From positions 62,001 through 126,000 of the forward strand of contig NZ_JAPPRJ010000005.1 of the NCBI RefSeq assembly GCF_026672545.1: DNA of 64,000 bases, read 5' to 3'. Both the position numbers and the translations under genes were made by a program. Below the pieces are notes generated by a model that was not told the origin of the DNA, did no database searches, and saw nothing but the letters and a program-made list of their open reading frames with translations. The DNA comes from Rhizobium sp. SL86 (GTDB taxonomy: Bacteria > Pseudomonadota > Alphaproteobacteria > Rhizobiales > Rhizobiaceae). Shown here in pieces: positions 34,360-43,503 of this stretch. Position 1 is the first letter of the stretch. Every line of letters begins with the position of its first letter.

Positions 34360-35871
34360 TTACTTGATGCCGATTTCCGAGAGTTGCAGCATCGAATTCG
34401 TCGCAATCGTCGGCTTGAAATCCAGCCGTTCGGAGACACGGGCATAGCCCACCATGTGGAAGAGCAGCACGTCCGCCACCACATCGTCATGAAGATAGGC
34501 GATCAACTGAGACCACAATTTTGCCCGCTCTTCACCGACGGCTGCGGATGCCCGCTGGATGAGATCGTCCACCTTCGGATCGGAGAAGCCGGATTGCGTG
34601 CCCTTTGAGGCATATTTGAAGAACATCGAGAAGGACGGGTCACCCTTGGAATTGTCGTGCATGGCGGCCACAAGTTGCGGCCCGCGGCCTTCCTTGAACG
34701 GCTTCGAGTAATAGGTTTCGTGCTCGGCCACCTCAACGAACTTCAGCTCGATATTGAAGCCGACATCCTGCAGTTGTGCTTGGATGGCCTCCATGATTTC
34801 CGTGACGTTCGGGAAGTTGGCACTGCGGGCAATGATGGTGATCGGCGTATCGACCGGCGCGCCTGCCGCCTTCGCTTCCGCCAGAAGCTTCTTGGCAGCC
34901 TCGGGATCAAAGGGAAACTGCTTGACATCCGGGTTCCAGCCCAGCGTCGTCGGCGGGACCAGGGCGGTTGCAAGAACGGCACCTTCCGGAACCAGCGTTC
35001 CGAGGAAGGCCTTGCGATCGATGGCAAGATTCAGCGCCTTGCGGACCCTGACGTCATTCAGCGGCGGGATATTCTGGTCGATGCGGAGATAGACGGTTTC
35101 GCTGTCGAGATAAGAAAAGTCCGTCTTCGGGTTCGTCGCATCCATCTGCGAGATCGAAGGAGAGAGGTCCGCCTCGCCTGTCTGCACCATTGCTGCGCGC
35201 ACCGAAGGATCGGCGCGGAACAGATAGGTGGCTTTTGTCACGCTCGGCTGCTTGCCCCAATAATCGGCCCGGTTTTCCAGAACGATATATTGTCCCGGCG
35301 TCCAGTTCGTCAGTTTGTAAGGCCCGGTACCGATCGGTTCGCGCACGAACTGCATGGGCGTGCTTTCCGGAACGATCGTCACCAGCGACATCAGCAGCGG
35401 CAGGATCGGCTGAACCGGATTGACCTTGATGTCGATCGTGTTGTCATCGACGACTGCAGCGTTCACCGTCATGCCGCCGAAATAGCGCTTCGACTCACAA
35501 GTCACCTTGTCACTCATCACGCGATCGATGCTGTGCTTAACGTCCTTCGCACCAAACGCACTACCGTCCGAGAACTTGACGCCCTTGCGCAGATGGAAGC
35601 GCCAGCTTCCATCTGAATTTTGTTCCCACTTTTCCGCAAGACGCGGCATGACCCCCTGCTTACCGCGGACATCCAGTTCCGTCAGCGTCTCGCTGACATT
35701 CTCCATGATGATACGACCGATATTGGACCGGGTCGCCATGCAGGGTTCCAGAAGATCGGCCTCCTCGGGAAGCACGATCTTAATCGGCCCGGAACCCGCC
35801 AGCGCGGGCGACAGGCTCGACAACAATGCGGCGCCAACCATCAAGGCACCAGAAATCAAGGATCTCGTCAC
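34360..35871 (-). CDS. ABC transporter solute-binding protein, family 5
   Basis: A 503-aa extracytoplasmic peptide/opine/nickel-type binding protein. A Sec signal (VTRSLISGALMVGAALLSSL, cut near ALAGSG) is followed by the SBP_bac_5 domain with LAEKWEQNSDGSWRFHLRKG and VRKALNLAIDRKAFLG. The start is GTG at 35871, chosen because GGAGGAG is six bases upstream and a signal peptide follows. The longer ATG frame adds 53 charged residues. It is the first gene of the leftward operon, so its ligand (probably a sugar acid or glycoconjugate) defines the transporter. Confidence 0.9.
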   Translation of the reverse strand: MTRSLISGALMVGAALLSSLSPALAGSGPIKIVLPEEADLLEPCMATRSNIGRIIMENVSETLTELDVRGKQGVMPRLAEKWEQNSDGSWRFHLRKGVKFSDGSAFGAKDVKHSIDRVMSDKVTCESKRYFGGMTVNAAVVDDNTIDIKVNPVQPILPLLMSLVTIVPESTPMQFVREPIGTGPYKLTNWTPGQYIVLENRADYWGKQPSVTKATYLFRADPSVRAAMVQTGEADLSPSISQMDATNPKTDFSYLDSETVYLRIDQNIPPLNDVRVRKALNLAIDRKAFLGTLVPEGAVLATALVPPTTLGWNPDVKQFPFDPEAAKKLLAEAKAAGAPVDTPITIIARSANFPNVTEIMEAIQAQLQDVGFNIELKFVEVAEHETYYSKPFKEGRGPQLVAAMHDNSKGDPSFSMFFKYASKGTQSGFSDPKVDDLIQRASAAVGEERAKLWSQLIAYLHDDVVADVLLFHMVGYARVSERLDFKPTIATNSMLQLSEIGIK

Positions 35872-36204
35872 GTCATACTCCTCCCAAGTTGAGACGTATC
35901 GCCATGTTCTACCGGCAGACCACCATGTCCTGAAGAGGTGCGCCGCGCGGACCGCTTGTGCTGATGGCCGACCCAGACTCCCCGCCGACCGGCCATGCGG
36001 TTCATGGCGCAACCATCTTCTTTCCGACAAAGTTTGTCAATTTATTTCCAATCATGATCTCGAAAGAAATTTATAATCCGAATTAAATTGTTTTACTTCA
36101 ATGGTTTATTCTTATGTTCAATGACATTTTTCCGAGCACAAAATATCATAAAAACTTGACAACTTTGAAAATTCGGCAATCCTCGCCCGTGAGAGGAGAG
36201 CCTT
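35872..36204. promoter_or_regulatory. AT-rich divergent promoter region
   Basis: This 333-base gap separates the leftward ABC operon from the rightward sialidase operon. Its centre (about 36035-36165) is much richer in A+T than the surrounding genes and contains TTGTCAA (36034-36040) and CTTGACAAC (36155-36163). These resemble half-sites for the FCD-GntR regulators coded nearby. A GAGAGGAGAGCC ribosome site precedes 36205. Confidence 0.45.
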
Positions 36205-37401
36205 ATGACACCTGAAGACATAGCCAGCGGCATGACCGGCGCGATCAATGCGGCGCGCGCAACTCGCCGGGAAGCGCTTCTGCCATCGCCCATGGTGCAG
36301 AACCACGCGAGCTTCCTGCATGCGACAAAGGATGGCGCGCTGCTCTGTGCCTGGTTCGGCGGTTCGCTGGAGGGAAAGTCAGACATCTCGATCTATGCAA
36401 GCATCCTCCCATCCGGTGCAGAGTCCTGGGGCCCGGCCCAGCAATTGAGTTTCGATGCAGCGCACTCGGAACAGAACCCGGTTCTGTTTTCCGCACCGGA
36501 TGGTCGCCTGGTTCTGTTTCACACCTCCCAGCCCTCCGGCAACCAGGATGAGTGCCGCATCCGCATGGCGGAGGTCCACCGCGATCCCGCCGACCCGACG
36601 CGGTTGACGACAGACGAAGGCCGTTATCTCGACCTGCCTCGCGGCTGCTTCATCCGCGCGCCGCTGGTGCTGCGAGATGATGGAGCCTGGCTCCTGCCGA
36701 TCTTCCGTTGCGTGCAACGAGCCGGCCAGAAGTGGAACGGAAGCCATGACGTAGCGGCCGTCGGCGTCTCGTCGGACGATGGAAAGAGCTGGATGTTGAA
36801 TGATCTGCCACACTCGATCGGCTGCGTCCATATGAGCCCGATCTTGCTGGATGGACAGCGGCAGGCGGCATTCTTTCGGCGCCGCCAAGCCGATTTCGTC
36901 TACCGGACGGACAGCATAGATGGCGGGCGCACCTGGTCGCCGCCGCAACCGACCGATGTTCCGAACAACAATTCCTCGATCGCCGTCATTCGATTGAATG
37001 ATGGGCGGATCGCGATGATCTGCAATCCGGTCAATGCGGCAGCCTCGGCCGACAGACGAGCATCGCTATACGACGAACTCGGCGTGGACGACGATCGCCC
37101 GGATGCTGATCCGACCGGCGGCTGCATCCCGGTCTGGGGCGTGCCGCGAGCACCGGTTGCAGTTTGCCTGTCCGAAGACGGCGGGCTGAGCTTCCCGCTC
37201 CGCATTCTGATCGAAAACGGGCCGGGCACCTGCCTGTCGAATGATTCAACGGATGGACGCAATCAGGAAATGTCCTATCCATGGCTGCTCGAAGATGCCG
37301 ATGGCGGGCTTCACATCAGCTATACCTACCACAGACGCGCGATCAAATACGTCCATCTTGCCCCCGGCTGGGCAAGCACTGCACAGGAGAGACAGGCATG
37401 A
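36205..37401 (+). CDS. Sialidase-like beta-propeller protein
   Basis: A 398-aa protein of the sialidase/BNR superfamily. Asp-box motifs are visible at [21 protein letters not shown] and [10 protein letters not shown], and the N-terminus has [11 protein letters not shown] with [12 protein letters not shown]. There is no signal peptide, so it should act in the cytoplasm, on something brought in by the transporter. Genuine sialic acid hydrolysis is not shown; unsaturated or acid-sugar-linked glycosides are possible. It overlaps the PdxA-like gene by four bases (ATGA). Confidence 0.8.
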   Translation: MTPEDIASGMTGAINAARATRREALLPSPMVQNHASFLHATKDGALLCAWFGGSLEGKSDISIYASILPSGAESWGPAQQLSFDAAHSEQNPVLFSAPDGRLVLFHTSQPSGNQDECRIRMAEVHRDPADPTRLTTDEGRYLDLPRGCFIRAPLVLRDDGAWLLPIFRCVQRAGQKWNGSHDVAAVGVSSDDGKSWMLNDLPHSIGCVHMSPILLDGQRQAAFFRRRQADFVYRTDSIDGGRTWSPPQPTDVPNNNSSIAVIRLNDGRIAMICNPVNAAASADRRASLYDELGVDDDRPDADPTGGCIPVWGVPRAPVAVCLSEDGGLSFPLRILIENGPGTCLSNDSTDGRNQEMSYPWLLEDADGGLHISYTYHRRAIKYVHLAPGWASTAQERQA

Positions 37402-38354
37402 GCAGGATCATCGGCATTACCATGGGTGATCCATGCGGCGTCGGACCGGAGATTACGGTACGTGCGCTGTCGGACATGCCGGATGAAGAGCGGGCGCTGA
37501 CCCGCATCTACGGCAATCGCGAAACGCTGGAGGCGGCCCGCTCGGCCCTCGGCGTTTCCATCGACCTTGCCCCTTACGTGGTGGATCTCCCGGTCGAGGG
37601 CGCGCCGATCGCTTGGGGAACGCTGTCTCCGGTTGCCGGCGATGCAGCCTTCCGCTTCATTGAGAAGGCCGTGCGGGATGCTGAAGCCGGTTCGATCGGC
37701 TGCATCGTCACGGCTCCGATCAACAAGGAGGCGCTGAACCTGGCTGGCCATCATTACGACGGGCATACCGGAATGCTGCGCAGCCTCACCGGATCTTCCG
37801 CCGCCTACATGCTGCTCGCTTCGGACCGGTTGAAGGTCATCCATGTCTCGACACATGTTTCGCTGCAGGAGGCCATCCGGCGCGCCACCACTGATCGTGT
37901 GCTTGCTACCATCCGGGCCGGCGACCGGCATTTGAAGCGTATCGGCTATGAGCGCCCGCGCATCGCCGTTGCCGGCATCAACCCGCATTGCGGCGAGAAC
38001 GGCCTGTTCGGCACTGAGGACGATGATCAGATCGCACCCGCGGTCGCGGCCGCGCGTGCAGAAGGCATCGACGTCCACGGACCGATTTCGGCCGACACCG
38101 TCTTCCACCGCGCCTATTCCGGCGCCTTCGACCTTGTGGTTGCCCAGTATCACGACCAGGGACACATCCCGATCAAGCTGGTCGCCTTCGATACCGCCGT
38201 CAACGTCTCGGTAGACCTGCCGATCGACCGCACTTCCGTCGATCATGGCACGGCCTTCGATATTGCCGGCAAGGGAATCGCCAACCATGGCAACATGCTG
38301 TCTGCCATTGCGTATGCGCGCAGACTGGTCGCCGGTCGAGACGGCAAGGAGTAA
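37398..38354 (+). CDS. PdxA-like 4-phospho-sugar-acid dehydrogenase (PdxA2 type)
   Basis: A 318-aa PdxA-family NAD-dependent dehydrogenase. The start motif [14 protein letters not shown], the metal-site regions YDGHTGML and [17 protein letters not shown], and [13 protein letters not shown] are characteristic. PdxA2 paralogues work with DUF1537 kinases to oxidise and decarboxylate 4-phospho-D-threonate or D-erythronate to dihydroxyacetone phosphate. A DUF1537 kinase is coded three kilobases away, so this role is preferred over vitamin B6 synthesis. The ATG at 37398 overlaps the preceding stop. Confidence 0.87.
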   Translation: MSRIIGITMGDPCGVGPEITVRALSDMPDEERALTRIYGNRETLEAARSALGVSIDLAPYVVDLPVEGAPIAWGTLSPVAGDAAFRFIEKAVRDAEAGSIGCIVTAPINKEALNLAGHHYDGHTGMLRSLTGSSAAYMLLASDRLKVIHVSTHVSLQEAIRRATTDRVLATIRAGDRHLKRIGYERPRIAVAGINPHCGENGLFGTEDDDQIAPAVAAARAEGIDVHGPISADTVFHRAYSGAFDLVVAQYHDQGHIPIKLVAFDTAVNVSVDLPIDRTSVDHGTAFDIAGKGIANHGNMLSAIAYARRLVAGRDGKE

Positions 38355-38357
38355 CCA

Positions 38358-39476
38358 ATGGCCATCGTTCCGATCACCATTCATCAGCCTCGTCAGCTTG
38401 CCATCGGCGCGGGCACCGTTGCAACTGTCGGGTCCTGGGCAGGCGATGTCGGCACGACGCTGGTGATTGCCACACCAATCACGGCGGCTTTCGTCGAACG
38501 GTTGCAACTCTCTGGCCGCATCCGCATCTTTGACGCCATTCCTGGCGAACCGGATATCGCGACCCTCGACGCCGCCCTCTCGGCTGCGCGCGCGGAGAAG
38601 CCTGATCTCGTCGTCGGGCTTGGCGGCGGCTCCGTGATGGATGTGGCGAAACTCGTCGCAGCACTTTGGGATAGCCAGCAGACACTTACCGAAGTGGCCG
38701 GCCCGAACCGCGTGACAGGCCGTACCACCCGCCTGGCGCAAGTGGCAACGACAGCCGGAACCGGATCGGAGGCCGGTATCCGCTCTTTGATCACCTATCC
38801 CGCCAAGGGCAGCAAGATCGCCGTCGAGAGCCCGCACCTGATTGCGGATCTGGCGGTTCTGGACCCGGAATTGACCTATTCGGTTCCGCCTGCCGTGACC
38901 GCGGCAACCGGTGTCGATGCCATGGCGCATTGTGTGGAGGCCTTCACCAATCGCCGCGCACACCCCATGATCGACGGGTTTGCCCGGATGGGGATCCAAC
39001 TGGTCGGGCGTTACCTTGCCCGCGCAGTCAACGACGGCAGCGATACGGAAGCGCGTGAGGGTATGATGCTCGCCTCCTACTACGGCGGCATCTGTCTCGG
39101 CCCGGTCAACACGGCGGCAGGTCATGCCATCGCCTATCCGCTCGGCACGCTGCTGCATCTTCCGCACGGCCTGGCGAACGCCATCGTCTTTCCGCACGTG
39201 CTGTCGTTCAACCAGCCAGCCGTGCCGGGCAAGACGGCGGAGATCGCACAGGCGCTCGGCTTCGGCAGTGACCTGAACCAGCAAAGGCTTCGGGAAGCCG
39301 CCTACGGCTACTGCACGAACCTTGGCATCGAGATGGCATTGTCCAGCCACGGCGCACAGAGAAGCGACATTTCGCGTTTTGCCGCCGATGCCCACGCCAT
39401 TCGCCGTCTCATGGATAACAATCCCATCGACATGTCGCTCGACGATGTCGTCGCAATCTATGAGGCTGCTTTCTGA
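38358..39476 (+). CDS. Iron-containing alcohol dehydrogenase
   Basis: A 372-aa type III (Fe) alcohol dehydrogenase. The NAD-binding GGGSVMD motif is at about 90-95, TTAGTGSEA follows, and metal ligands lie in GVDAMAHCVEAF and HGLANAIVFPHVL. Family members reduce or oxidise lactaldehyde, propanediol, maleylacetate or sugar-acid carbonyls. It begins three bases after the PdxA-like gene, so it belongs to the same operon and probably handles an aldehyde or alcohol intermediate. Confidence 0.88.
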   Translation: MAIVPITIHQPRQLAIGAGTVATVGSWAGDVGTTLVIATPITAAFVERLQLSGRIRIFDAIPGEPDIATLDAALSAARAEKPDLVVGLGGGSVMDVAKLVAALWDSQQTLTEVAGPNRVTGRTTRLAQVATTAGTGSEAGIRSLITYPAKGSKIAVESPHLIADLAVLDPELTYSVPPAVTAATGVDAMAHCVEAFTNRRAHPMIDGFARMGIQLVGRYLARAVNDGSDTEAREGMMLASYYGGICLGPVNTAAGHAIAYPLGTLLHLPHGLANAIVFPHVLSFNQPAVPGKTAEIAQALGFGSDLNQQRLREAAYGYCTNLGIEMALSSHGAQRSDISRFAADAHAIRRLMDNNPIDMSLDDVVAIYEAAF

Positions 39477-39498
39477 AGGCGGATGACGCCCCGCGTCG

Positions 39499-39518
39499 CC
39501 GCGGCATCAGTCCCGCGG
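39499..39518. terminator. Possible hairpin between convergent genes
   Basis: Short arms ccgcgg (39499-39504) and ccgcgg (39513-39518) lie over the junction of the converging Fe-dehydrogenase and GntR genes, partly inside the GntR 3' codons. The stem is short and has no T run. Confidence 0.3.
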
Positions 39519-40214
39519 CGGCGACTGGAAGAGACGTTCGCGCGATCCGGTCAGATGATCGTGCATCAACTGGCGCGCCCTCTCCGGCTCGCGAGCCGCA
39601 ATGGCTTCGGCAATCGCTTCGTGCTCCGCGAAGACACGCGACAGGCCGGACGCTTCTCGTTTGACCGAAGCACCATGAAACTTCATGCCCACAGCAATGT
39701 GGTCCTTGAGGGCTTCCATCGCGGTATAGAAATAATTGTTTTGCGCAGCACGGGCGATCGCCAGATGAAATTGGTAGTCGGCGTCTTCCCGGTGTGACTG
39801 ACGGTTCGTGGCATCGCGCAACAGTTCCAGCGCATGGCGGATGGCAAGAAGGTTCCCGCCATCGTGACGCAGCGCTGCGGATGCCGCAGCGGCCGGTTCC
39901 AACGTCAGGCGGAACTCGTAGCAGTTCAGCAGGTCAGCCACGTTCTCCAGTTGGCCGAAGCCGAGTGGCTCCTTCAACCCGAGAGCCCGCACGAAACTGC
40001 CCGCACCGCGTCTCGAATAGATCAGACCCTGATCGCGCAGACGTCGGAGAGCCTCCCGAATGACGGGGCGCGAAACTTCGAATTCGGCAGCCAGGTCGTG
40101 CTCGGTGGGCAGGCGCTCGTCGGGCTTGTAGGCGCCGGACTTGATCGCCCGGTGCATCCGCTCGAACACGATATCCGGCAGCGCCTTGCGCGCCGCACCG
40201 TCTGTCAGCCCCAT
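39507..40214 (-). CDS. GntR family regulator, FCD (FadR-like) subfamily
   Basis: A 235-aa repressor-type protein. The N-terminal winged HTH (about 12-75) includes RLPTEHDLAAEFEVSRPVIR and GLIYSRRGAGSFV. The C-terminal all-helical FCD domain has RLTLEPAAAASAAL and metal-binding histidines in the DYQFHLAIARAAQ region. FCD proteins sense sugar acids and other carboxylates. Its gene starts one base after the DUF1537 kinase stop, so the two are co-transcribed; it likely controls this acid-sugar island. Confidence 0.9.
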   Translation of the reverse strand: MGLTDGAARKALPDIVFERMHRAIKSGAYKPDERLPTEHDLAAEFEVSRPVIREALRRLRDQGLIYSRRGAGSFVRALGLKEPLGFGQLENVADLLNCYEFRLTLEPAAAASAALRHDGGNLLAIRHALELLRDATNRQSHREDADYQFHLAIARAAQNNYFYTAMEALKDHIAVGMKFHGASVKREASGLSRVFAEHEAIAEAIAAREPERARQLMHDHLTGSRERLFQSPPRD

Positions 40215-40215
40215 C

Positions 40216-41244
40216 TCAGTCCGTCTTCCCGAGAATTGTCGTTGCGATGTCCGTCAGCGTATTCGGTTGCCCGAAACCGCCTGATTTTGCAATGATGCAG
40301 TGCCTGCCGCTCTGCGCAAGACCGAGGCCCGGCAGGCACTCCCCAAGCAGGCGCAACCGATGGATGCCCATCCGGTGCAGAACCGCTTCGGCTGTGGCGC
40401 CGCCACACAGGAGCAAAGTCTCCACCTGATCGGTCAGCCGCGGCACAACGCCGTCAGCGAGTCGACGGGAAACTTCCTCCGCCGAACAGGTGCCCTGCCC
40501 CTCGACAACTCGAACAAGAGTGACCCTATCCGCGATCTTCGCAATATTCGTCAGGCACCCATTTTCGGCACGACGATCATCGATGTCCGCCGCCTTGGTT
40601 AGGTGATCTATCTGCTGCAGCGTGATGGGATCGCGCGAGCCGATGACAAAAAGGGCCCGTCCTGCGGGGATTTCCGCCGCAGCTCGCTGTTGTCTGCCAC
40701 TCCACGTTTTCGCAAGCGCTTCAGCAAGACCGCGTGCACCGACCAAGAGATCAACACCCGCTTGATCGCCCTGTGCGACAGCTTCATCCATGTCCGCCTG
40801 GGATACCGTATCCGGAATAAGGCATTTGACGGCGTGGCGACCAAGCGAAGTCGCGATGTTGATGGGAGTGTCCACGCCGAAACCGCAGACGGCACCGTTG
40901 CGGACGACGCGATTGAACTCCGGGATGGCTGGCGCAACCAGCGCCTGGGCAAAGGGCACGACATCCAGCAGAGCCGGCACATGTCCTTTGAGACGGGAAT
41001 CGATCTTGATGAGGAGCCTCGTGCCCGCCGGCAGCGCGCGAATGGCATCTGCCGCAACTGAACGCGTTTCCTGCTCCGTTTTCTCGCGACAGGCCAGATC
41101 CACAGATAAAACATCGGGGCGCTCGGCCAGTGCCGACGTTTGCCCTTTAGGCGTCAACGCGACTTCGGTGCGCAGCCCGCGATCGGCGAACGGCGCTGCG
41201 GAGTCGAGCGCACCCGTCAGATCATCGGCCAGAATGCAAAGCAC
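40216..41244 (-). CDS. Four-carbon acid sugar kinase (DUF1537)
   Basis: A 342-aa DUF1537 kinase. The N-terminal domain opens with the signature LCILADDLTGALDSAAPFA and contains LLIKIDSRLKGHVP. The C-terminal nucleotide-binding domain has LFVIGSRDPIT and LLLCGGATAEAVL. Known members phosphorylate D-threonate, L-threonate, D-erythronate or 3-oxo-tetronates. It is somewhat shorter than the usual 400-480 aa but both domains are present. With the PdxA-like dehydrogenase it suggests a tetronate branch ending in dihydroxyacetone phosphate. Confidence 0.87.
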   Translation of the reverse strand: MLCILADDLTGALDSAAPFADRGLRTEVALTPKGQTSALAERPDVLSVDLACREKTEQETRSVAADAIRALPAGTRLLIKIDSRLKGHVPALLDVVPFAQALVAPAIPEFNRVVRNGAVCGFGVDTPINIATSLGRHAVKCLIPDTVSQADMDEAVAQGDQAGVDLLVGARGLAEALAKTWSGRQQRAAAEIPAGRALFVIGSRDPITLQQIDHLTKAADIDDRRAENGCLTNIAKIADRVTLVRVVEGQGTCSAEEVSRRLADGVVPRLTDQVETLLLCGGATAEAVLHRMGIHRLRLLGECLPGLGLAQSGRHCIIAKSGGFGQPNTLTDIATTILGKTD

Positions 41245-41637
41245 GCTTCATCCTCAACTTTGTTGTTATCTATTACTACCGAGAAAAATTCTATTTTTCA
41301 ATTTGATAATTCCAACTGATTGCAAATTATGCGCCGTGAAAGATTGGAAAAAACACCCGAAGTCTGCGACACAGACATCGGTTTCGACGCATGAAGTACG
41401 TCTCTCAGGCTACGCAACAGAGCAATGACAGACGTAGGTGAGCGCCTTCTATCCAAGGAACTTCCTTGGCAGGCAGCGCGACGCAATCCACTTCGTCAGC
41501 CAACACACAACGAAACCTCTTCGGCACAGCCTTATCCGGCATTATCTGTATTACAGATTTGACAAGATACCAGGATAATGATTAAACTTATCTGACATGT
41601 ATCGCTCTGCTGTCCTGGTAGGCAAATAGGAATACCG
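41245..41637. promoter_or_regulatory. Divergent regulatory region with repeated GACA-TATC motifs
   Basis: A 393-base gap between the leftward kinase gene and the rightward enolase-superfamily gene. No gene is visible. Near the rightward start two related sites occur, atttgacaagatac (41557-41570) and atctgacatgtatc (41590-41603), good candidates for GntR operators. The kinase side is AT-rich (41260-41330). Confidence 0.5.
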
Positions 41638-42786
41638 ATGATCATTACCGATGTCTCCGTGCGGCGGTTCCGCACCACCACGCGCCGTCATTCTGACAGC
41701 GCCGGCCATGCACATCCCGGCCCGCCGCATCAGGTCGAACAGGCCCTGCTGACCATTCGAACAGAAGACGGACACGAAGGTCATTCCTTTACGGCGCCGG
41801 AAATCGTCCGTCCGCATGTCATCGAAAAATTCGTCAAGAAGGTTCTGATCGGCGAGGATCACAGGGATCGCGAGCGGCTGTGGCAGGATCTTGCCCACTG
41901 GCAGCGCGGTTCGGCGGCGCAGCTGACCGACCGCACGCTCGCCGTCGTCGATTGCGCATTGTGGGATCTGGCCGGACGCGCGCTCGACACACCTGTATAC
42001 AAGTTGATCGGAGCCTATCGCGACAAGGTCCTTGCTTACGGGTCGATCATGTGTGGCGATGAGTTGGAAGGCGGGCTTGCGACACCGGAGGATTACGGCC
42101 GCTTTGCCGAGACGCTCGTCAAGCGCGGTTACAAAGGCATCAAGCTGCACACCTGGATGCCGCCGGTTAGCTGGGCACCGGATGTGAAGATGGACCTGAA
42201 GGCCTGCGCTGCGGTTCGTGAGGCCGTCGGGCCCGATATCCGGCTGATGATCGATGCCTTCCACTGGTATTCGCGCACCGATGCGCTGGCGCTTGGCCGC
42301 GGGCTGGAAAAGCTCGGCTTCGACTGGATCGAGGAGCCGATGGATGAGCAGTCCATGTCCTCCTACAAATGGCTGGCGGATAATCTCGACATTCCGGTGG
42401 TCGGTCCGGAAAGTGCGGCCGGCAAACACTGGCACCGCGCCGAATGGGTGAAGGCAGGCGCCTGCGATATCCTGCGCACCGGCGTCAACGATGTCGGCGG
42501 CATCACGCCGGCACTGAAGACCATGCGCATGGCGGAATGTTTCGGCATGGACTGCGAGGTGCACGGCAATACCGCCATGAACCTGCATGTGGTCGCCGCC
42601 TCCAAGAACTGCCGCTGGTACGAGCGCGGCCTGCTGCATCCCTTCCTAGAATACGATGACGGCCACGATTACCTGAAATCTCTATCCGACCCGATGGATG
42701 CCGATGGCTACGTGCATGTACCGGACCGACCAGGTCTCGGCGAGGAGATCGACTTCGACTTCATCGAGAACAACCGGATCGGATGA
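41638..42786 (+). CDS. Enolase-superfamily (mandelate racemase-like) sugar-acid dehydratase
   Basis: A 382-aa protein with the capping domain and modified TIM barrel of the mandelate racemase subgroup. Magnesium ligands are Asp206 (LMIDAFHW), Glu232 (IEEPMD) and Glu258 (GPESAA). Catalytic candidates are the K169-x-H171 pair (GIKLHTW) and His309 (EVHGNT), with Asp285. The second position of the K-x-K motif is His here. Such enzymes dehydrate aldonates or aldarates, or cycloisomerise their lactones. It leads an operon with an SGNH esterase and a second transporter binding protein. Confidence 0.85.
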   Translation: MIITDVSVRRFRTTTRRHSDSAGHAHPGPPHQVEQALLTIRTEDGHEGHSFTAPEIVRPHVIEKFVKKVLIGEDHRDRERLWQDLAHWQRGSAAQLTDRTLAVVDCALWDLAGRALDTPVYKLIGAYRDKVLAYGSIMCGDELEGGLATPEDYGRFAETLVKRGYKGIKLHTWMPPVSWAPDVKMDLKACAAVREAVGPDIRLMIDAFHWYSRTDALALGRGLEKLGFDWIEEPMDEQSMSSYKWLADNLDIPVVGPESAAGKHWHRAEWVKAGACDILRTGVNDVGGITPALKTMRMAECFGMDCEVHGNTAMNLHVVAASKNCRWYERGLLHPFLEYDDGHDYLKSLSDPMDADGYVHVPDRPGLGEEIDFDFIENNRIG

Positions 42787-42792
42787 CGTGCC

Positions 42793-43422
42793 ATGAAAAC
42801 GATCCTGGCCTTTGGGGACAGTCTGACCTGGGGCGCCGATCCGGCCACGGCCCTTCGGCATCCGCCAGAATTTCGCTGGCCGGACGTTCTGGGACGGGAG
42901 CTTGGCGGCGAGGTACGCGTCATCGGCGAAGGGCTCGGCGGGCGCACTACCTGCTACGACGATCATACCGGCCCGAGTTGCCGCAACGGTGCCAAGGCGC
43001 TTCAGGTCGCCCTCGCCAGCCATATGCCACTCGACCTCGTCATCATCATGCTCGGCACCAATGATCTGAAGCCGGTCTTTGGGGGACAGGCGGAACCAGC
43101 CGTCTCGGGCATGCGCCGGCTGGCTCAGATCGTCGAGACCTTCCCCTACAAACCGAGGACGGCCATCCCGCGATTGTTGATCGTGGCGCCGCCACCGTGC
43201 GTGGCCGGTCCTTCCGGCACGCCGGCCGCCGGTCGCAGGATCACAGAATCTGCTCGGCTTGCCCCGCTCTACGAAGCACTCGCGGCAGAACTTGGCCATG
43301 CGTTTTTCGATGCGGGCACTGTCGCGCAGGCCTCGCCGATCGATGGCGTTCACTTGAGTGCCGAGGACACGCAGGCCATCGGGAAGGCGCTTGCTGCGCC
43401 AGTCAGGACCATTTTTGCCTGA
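42793..43422 (+). CDS. SGNH/GDSL-type esterase
   Basis: A 209-aa single-domain SGNH hydrolase. The four blocks are present: Ser in AFGDSLTWG (residue about 10), Gly in LGGRTT, Asn in MLGTNDLK and Asp/His in PIDGVHLS. Arylesterase and acetyl-sugar esterase activity are common in this group. There is no signal peptide, so it acts in the cytoplasm, possibly removing an acyl group or opening a lactone before the dehydratase step. It lies six bases after the dehydratase gene. Confidence 0.88.
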   Translation: MKTILAFGDSLTWGADPATALRHPPEFRWPDVLGRELGGEVRVIGEGLGGRTTCYDDHTGPSCRNGAKALQVALASHMPLDLVIIMLGTNDLKPVFGGQAEPAVSGMRRLAQIVETFPYKPRTAIPRLLIVAPPPCVAGPSGTPAAGRRITESARLAPLYEALAAELGHAFFDAGTVAQASPIDGVHLSAEDTQAIGKALAAPVRTIFA

Positions 43423-43503
43423 TCCGGTCCTCCTCGAGGAGAAGGAGCCCGGTTCATTACGTCACTGGCCGCCATGCTGGAATGGGGCCGAAAGGGAGGA
43501 AGC

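Noticed and set aside
38393-39395. A 689-aa minus-strand open frame spanning the PdxA-like and Fe-dehydrogenase genes
   Set aside because: It is antisense to two well-conserved plus-strand genes, has no recognisable domain and has Arg/Gly/Asp-rich shadow composition.
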